Source: Halobacillus fulvus (GTDB taxonomy: Bacteria > Bacillota > Bacilli > Bacillales > Halobacillaceae). Taken from it: a stretch of 64,000 nt of DNA. The position numbers and the translations under genes were made by a program. This document shows, piece by piece, positions 61,928 through 64,000 of this stretch. Location: assembly GCA_004078665.1 (NCBI GenBank), contig SCFO01000008.1, positions 62,001 to 126,000 on the forward strand, in the 5' to 3' direction. The notes beneath the pieces are model-generated. The model was not told the origin of the DNA. It saw only the letters and a program-made list of their open reading frames with translations, and made no database searches. Each line of letters opens with the position of its first letter. Position 1 is the first letter of the stretch.

Positions 61928-62020
61928 TTCTCCAAACGATTACTCAATACGCATAGGACAAACAGATCAAAACTCGACGTTAAACAAAAACTATGAACGG
62001 GTAACCATTATGTAAGAACA

Positions 62021-62048
62021 AAAAAACAGGCGGGAAAGCCCGCCTGTC
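62021..62048 (-). terminator. Terminator of the LysM-3D gene
   Basis: Perfect 9-bp stem ACAGGCGGG / CCCGCCTGT with a 4-nt loop and seven T residues on the minus strand. Confidence 0.9.
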
Positions 62049-62057
62049 TGCTTTATT

Positions 62058-62828
62058 CTATTCAAGAATTTGAACTTCTACTGTTTGACGTCCGAAGTCA
62101 AGCGCATCGGAACGTTCTGGCATGAATACATCGATACGGTTTCCTTGGATCGCACCACCGATGTCACCTGCTACAGCTTTTCCGTAACCTTCAACGTAAA
62201 CTTCTGTTCCTAGTGGAATGACGTCTGGGTCAACGGCGATGACTTTCTGATCAGGATTTGCTCTTAGGTCAATGCCTGTATACGTTGTACCAGAGCAGCC
62301 TTCACAGAATGCTGTATAAGCAGTCGCTTCCATTGTTAGTGTTTTTGCTGCTTCTTGTTCAGAAGAAGACGTTTGTTTTTGCTCTGTTGATTCTGTAGTA
62401 GATGGTGCACTTGTTTGAGTCGCTTCTGCTGGTTGAGCTGCCGCAGATCCGTTAAGAGCAAGCTCTTGTCCAGGATAGATCAGGTTAGAGTTCAGACCGT
62501 TTGCTGATTTGATAGCTGCTACGCTTGTCCCATTATCCTGCGCAATGCTCCAAAGTGTGTCACCAGATTTTACTGTATGAGTGCCGGATGTGTTAGAAGA
62601 TTCCGCGCTTGCTGTCTGACCACCTAGAGAAAGAGTTTGCTGTGGAAAGATCAAGTTAGAATCAAGTCCGTTTGCTTGTTTTATATCATTAACAGAAACA
62701 CCGTTGTCTTGCGCGATGCTCCAAAGTGTATCTCCTTTTTCTACAACAATGTCCTCAGCACTTGCTGTCACTGTTGTTGCTGCCATAATCGTTCCGACCG
62801 CCGCCAAAGAAAGAATTGATTTTTTCAT
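62058..62828 (-). CDS. yocH: Secreted LysM-3D domain cell-wall protein, YocH-like
   Basis: A 256-residue exported protein. A signal peptide (cleavage near TASAED, residue 24) is followed by two LysM peptidoglycan-binding repeats (about 26-70 and 83-127), each with KGDTLWSIAQDNG-type sequence. Then comes a Ser/Thr/Gln-rich linker (about 130-160) and a C-terminal 3D domain (about 165-256) with the three Asp residues in IDLRANPD, AVDPDVIPLGTEVYV and GDIGGAIQGNRIDVF. Such proteins (B. subtilis YocH) act in peptidoglycan turnover. The ATG follows an AGGAGG site. Confidence 0.92.
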   Translation of the reverse strand: MKKSILSLAAVGTIMAATTVTASAEDIVVEKGDTLWSIAQDNGVSVNDIKQANGLDSNLIFPQQTLSLGGQTASAESSNTSGTHTVKSGDTLWSIAQDNGTSVAAIKSANGLNSNLIYPGQELALNGSAAAQPAEATQTSAPSTTESTEQKQTSSSEQEAAKTLTMEATAYTAFCEGCSGTTYTGIDLRANPDQKVIAVDPDVIPLGTEVYVEGYGKAVAGDIGGAIQGNRIDVFMPERSDALDFGRQTVEVQILE

Positions 62829-63074
62829 TAGTTAGTAGCCTCCTTGGTTAACAGTCTTGCTTTAGGCGCCTTGCCTGTGAGGACTGTTTTAAAATCACAA
62901 TACCTACTTTAACATCTCATCACTAAATCACAATAACAGAACAGCAACAATCACATTACATAAGTTACAATCATATTTCTATGTAGTAATAAAGAACGTA
63001 CAATTATTCTCAAACCCTTTTATACAGCGCATTACATCTCGAAATCTTTCTATTTCAAGAAAGATTTTCACATT
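62829..63074. other. AT-rich promoter region of the LysM-3D gene
   Basis: About 245 bp with no gene. TGTAAC and TGTAAT occur close together on the minus strand near 62950-62970 but with the wrong spacing for a WalR box, so regulation is undecided. Confidence 0.4.
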
Positions 63075-63111
63075 AAAAAAGAGGACCCGGAATCATGTTT
63101 TCCGAGTCTCT
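63075..63111 (-). terminator. Terminator of the MerR-family gene
   Basis: Imperfect stem GAGGACCCGGAA / TTTCCGAGTCTC around TCATGT, with six T residues on the minus strand. Confidence 0.75.
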
Positions 63112-63130
63112 CTCATCAACTATTACTCTA

Positions 63131-63895
63131 TTACGCGTTTAACCGATCACAATAAATATGCATCGCCTCTCGCAAAAAGGAAGCATATCCCCGCTTCACT
63201 TTCTCGATATTTTTCGTAAAGCACGGATCATCTACATAGAGATCAGCAAGTCCACGAAAGATTTCAGGTGTACATGTGTAATAATAATCGGTGATGTGCT
63301 GACGCTTCTGATCAATTAGCCTCTGCACTTCGGGGTCATCTGGCCCTTTGTCCATAAGATCCGCCAATTTACTGTCCACAGCTGACGCTTCCTTATGGAT
63401 AGCCTCCCAATCCTCCTCCGAATAACGGGATGTTTTTTTAAGAGACTCCTTATAGGCATCCGTTTCCCCCCAGCGCTCTTTTACTTCTTCTTCATACTTT
63501 TGACGATGTTCTTCAAGTTCCCTGTTATCAAAAGCGCCCAAGCGTTCTTGATCGGACATTACTCTTCCTCCATTCATTGAATCAAGTGTAGTTTCTAAAG
63601 AAGACAAAATTCTTTCCAGTCGCTCCTTTTCTTTTACCAAATACGTTCTGTGTTGACGCAAGGCTTCTTCTGGGTCAAAATTCGGATCATCAAGAATTCG
63701 TTTGATGCTTCCTAAAGGGACCTCCATCTCTTTGAAAAACAAAATTTGCTGAAGACGTTCCACCTCTTTTTCACCATATAAACGATACCCGCTTTCACTG
63801 ACCTCTGCAGGAGACAACAATCCTATATGGTCATAATGATGAAGCGTCCGGATACTCACACCCGATAAGTTCGCCACTTCCTTTACCTTATACAT
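63131..63895 (-). CDS. mta: MerR-family regulator with TipAS effector domain, Mta-like
   Basis: A 254-residue activator. The N-terminal winged helix (MYKVKEVANLSGVSIRTLHHYDHIGLLSPAEVSESGYRLY) is followed by a dimerisation coiled coil (about 75-108) and a C-terminal TipAS-type drug-binding domain (about 130-254; ESLKKTSRYSEEDWEAIHKEA, YYTCTPEIFRGLADLYVDDPCFTKNIEKVKRGYASFLREAMHIY). B. subtilis Mta (about 257 residues) activates its own gene and multidrug exporters. The start at 63895 follows AGGAGG. Its promoter has the 19-bp spacer used by MerR activators, so it is autoregulated. Confidence 0.92.
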   Translation of the reverse strand: MYKVKEVANLSGVSIRTLHHYDHIGLLSPAEVSESGYRLYGEKEVERLQQILFFKEMEVPLGSIKRILDDPNFDPEEALRQHRTYLVKEKERLERILSSLETTLDSMNGGRVMSDQERLGAFDNRELEEHRQKYEEEVKERWGETDAYKESLKKTSRYSEEDWEAIHKEASAVDSKLADLMDKGPDDPEVQRLIDQKRQHITDYYYTCTPEIFRGLADLYVDDPCFTKNIEKVKRGYASFLREAMHIYCDRLNA

Positions 63896-63914
63896 GATTA
63901 TCCCTCCTATCTGC

Positions 63915-63945
63915 ACTTTAATCGCTGACGCAACGTCAGGGTCAA
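63915..63945 (-). promoter_or_regulatory. MerR-type promoter with 19-bp spacer
   Basis: On the minus strand TTGACC (-35) and TAAAGT (-10) are 19 bp apart, with the dyad CTGACG-TTG-CGTCAG in the spacer. This is the distorted-promoter layout of MerR/Mta/TipA activators. Confidence 0.85.
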
Positions 63946-64000
63946 CAGTATTGTGAAAAAGTAAAAAACCTCATTTTTAGTAAATATTTGAAAAAATCCT

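Noticed and set aside
62940-62980. WalR box upstream of the YocH-like gene
   Set aside because: TGTAAC and TGTAAT half sites are 3 bp apart instead of the usual 5.
1-64000. CRISPR arrays, transposases, phage genes, tRNA or rRNA genes
   Set aside because: No regularly spaced short repeats, no integrase or transposase motifs, and no cloverleaf or rRNA sequence was seen.

Overview
The window reads as a chromosomal segment of a low-to-moderate GC, endospore-former-type Bacillaceae, most likely a halotolerant or marine genus near Halobacillus, Pontibacillus or Thalassobacillus. Nearly every gene has a recognisable Bacillus counterpart (LytS, MtnE/MtnU, oxygenase-only NOS, AcsA, YndJ, YdaG, YtvA, YdbM, YocH, Mta). 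Shine-Dalgarno sites are strong, the S-box and B12 riboswitches are of Firmicutes type, and there is a pigment (C30 carotenoid type) gene pair. No phage, plasmid, insertion sequence, rRNA, tRNA or CRISPR was seen. The genus is an inference from gene content.

Layout. 1-10 kb: lytSR-type two-component genes, an MtnU-like amidase, a flavoprotein disulfide reductase followed by nitric oxide synthase, the aminotransferase MtnE, an aldehyde dehydrogenase, an ElaA-type acetyltransferase and a DUF2254 membrane protein. 10-20 kb: CzcD cation exporter, a YdaG-like stress protein with a SigB-like promoter, a DUF915 hydrolase, a methyltransferase, a cobalamin riboswitch with class I ribonucleotide reductase, and YndJ. 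20-30 kb: a cysteine-free uracil-DNA glycosylase-like protein, an MMPL exporter, a cation/Ca2+ exchanger, a carotenoid desaturase/oxygenase with an ICMT-like methyltransferase, small membrane proteins and a dicarboxylate symporter. 29.5-37 kb: an S-box (SAM) riboswitch operon encoding a homocysteine synthase fused to a YneT-type CoA-binding domain, an SsuABC-like transporter and an AcsA-type ligase, with a separate cystathionine-synthase-type gene upstream. 37-50 kb: Nudix, two tandem unknown membrane-anchored paralogues, SCO1-like protein, DUF1002, DoxX, PfpI, acyl-CoA dehydrogenase, the LOV-STAS photoreceptor YtvA, a nucleotidyltransferase behind a short leader-like ORF and terminator, and a divergent LysR/YeiH pair. 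50-56.5 kb: a LacI-controlled carbohydrate ABC transporter and debranching-type glycosidase locus. 56.5-64 kb: assorted housekeeping genes, a LysM-3D cell-wall protein and an Mta-like MerR regulator.

The most striking non-coding feature is a family of six copies of a palindromic element of about 170 bp. Stem sequences differ between copies while base-pairing is kept. Five copies sit between convergent genes and one lies upstream of the carotenoid pair. The most notable coding feature is the MetY-CoA-binding fusion inside an S-box operon.
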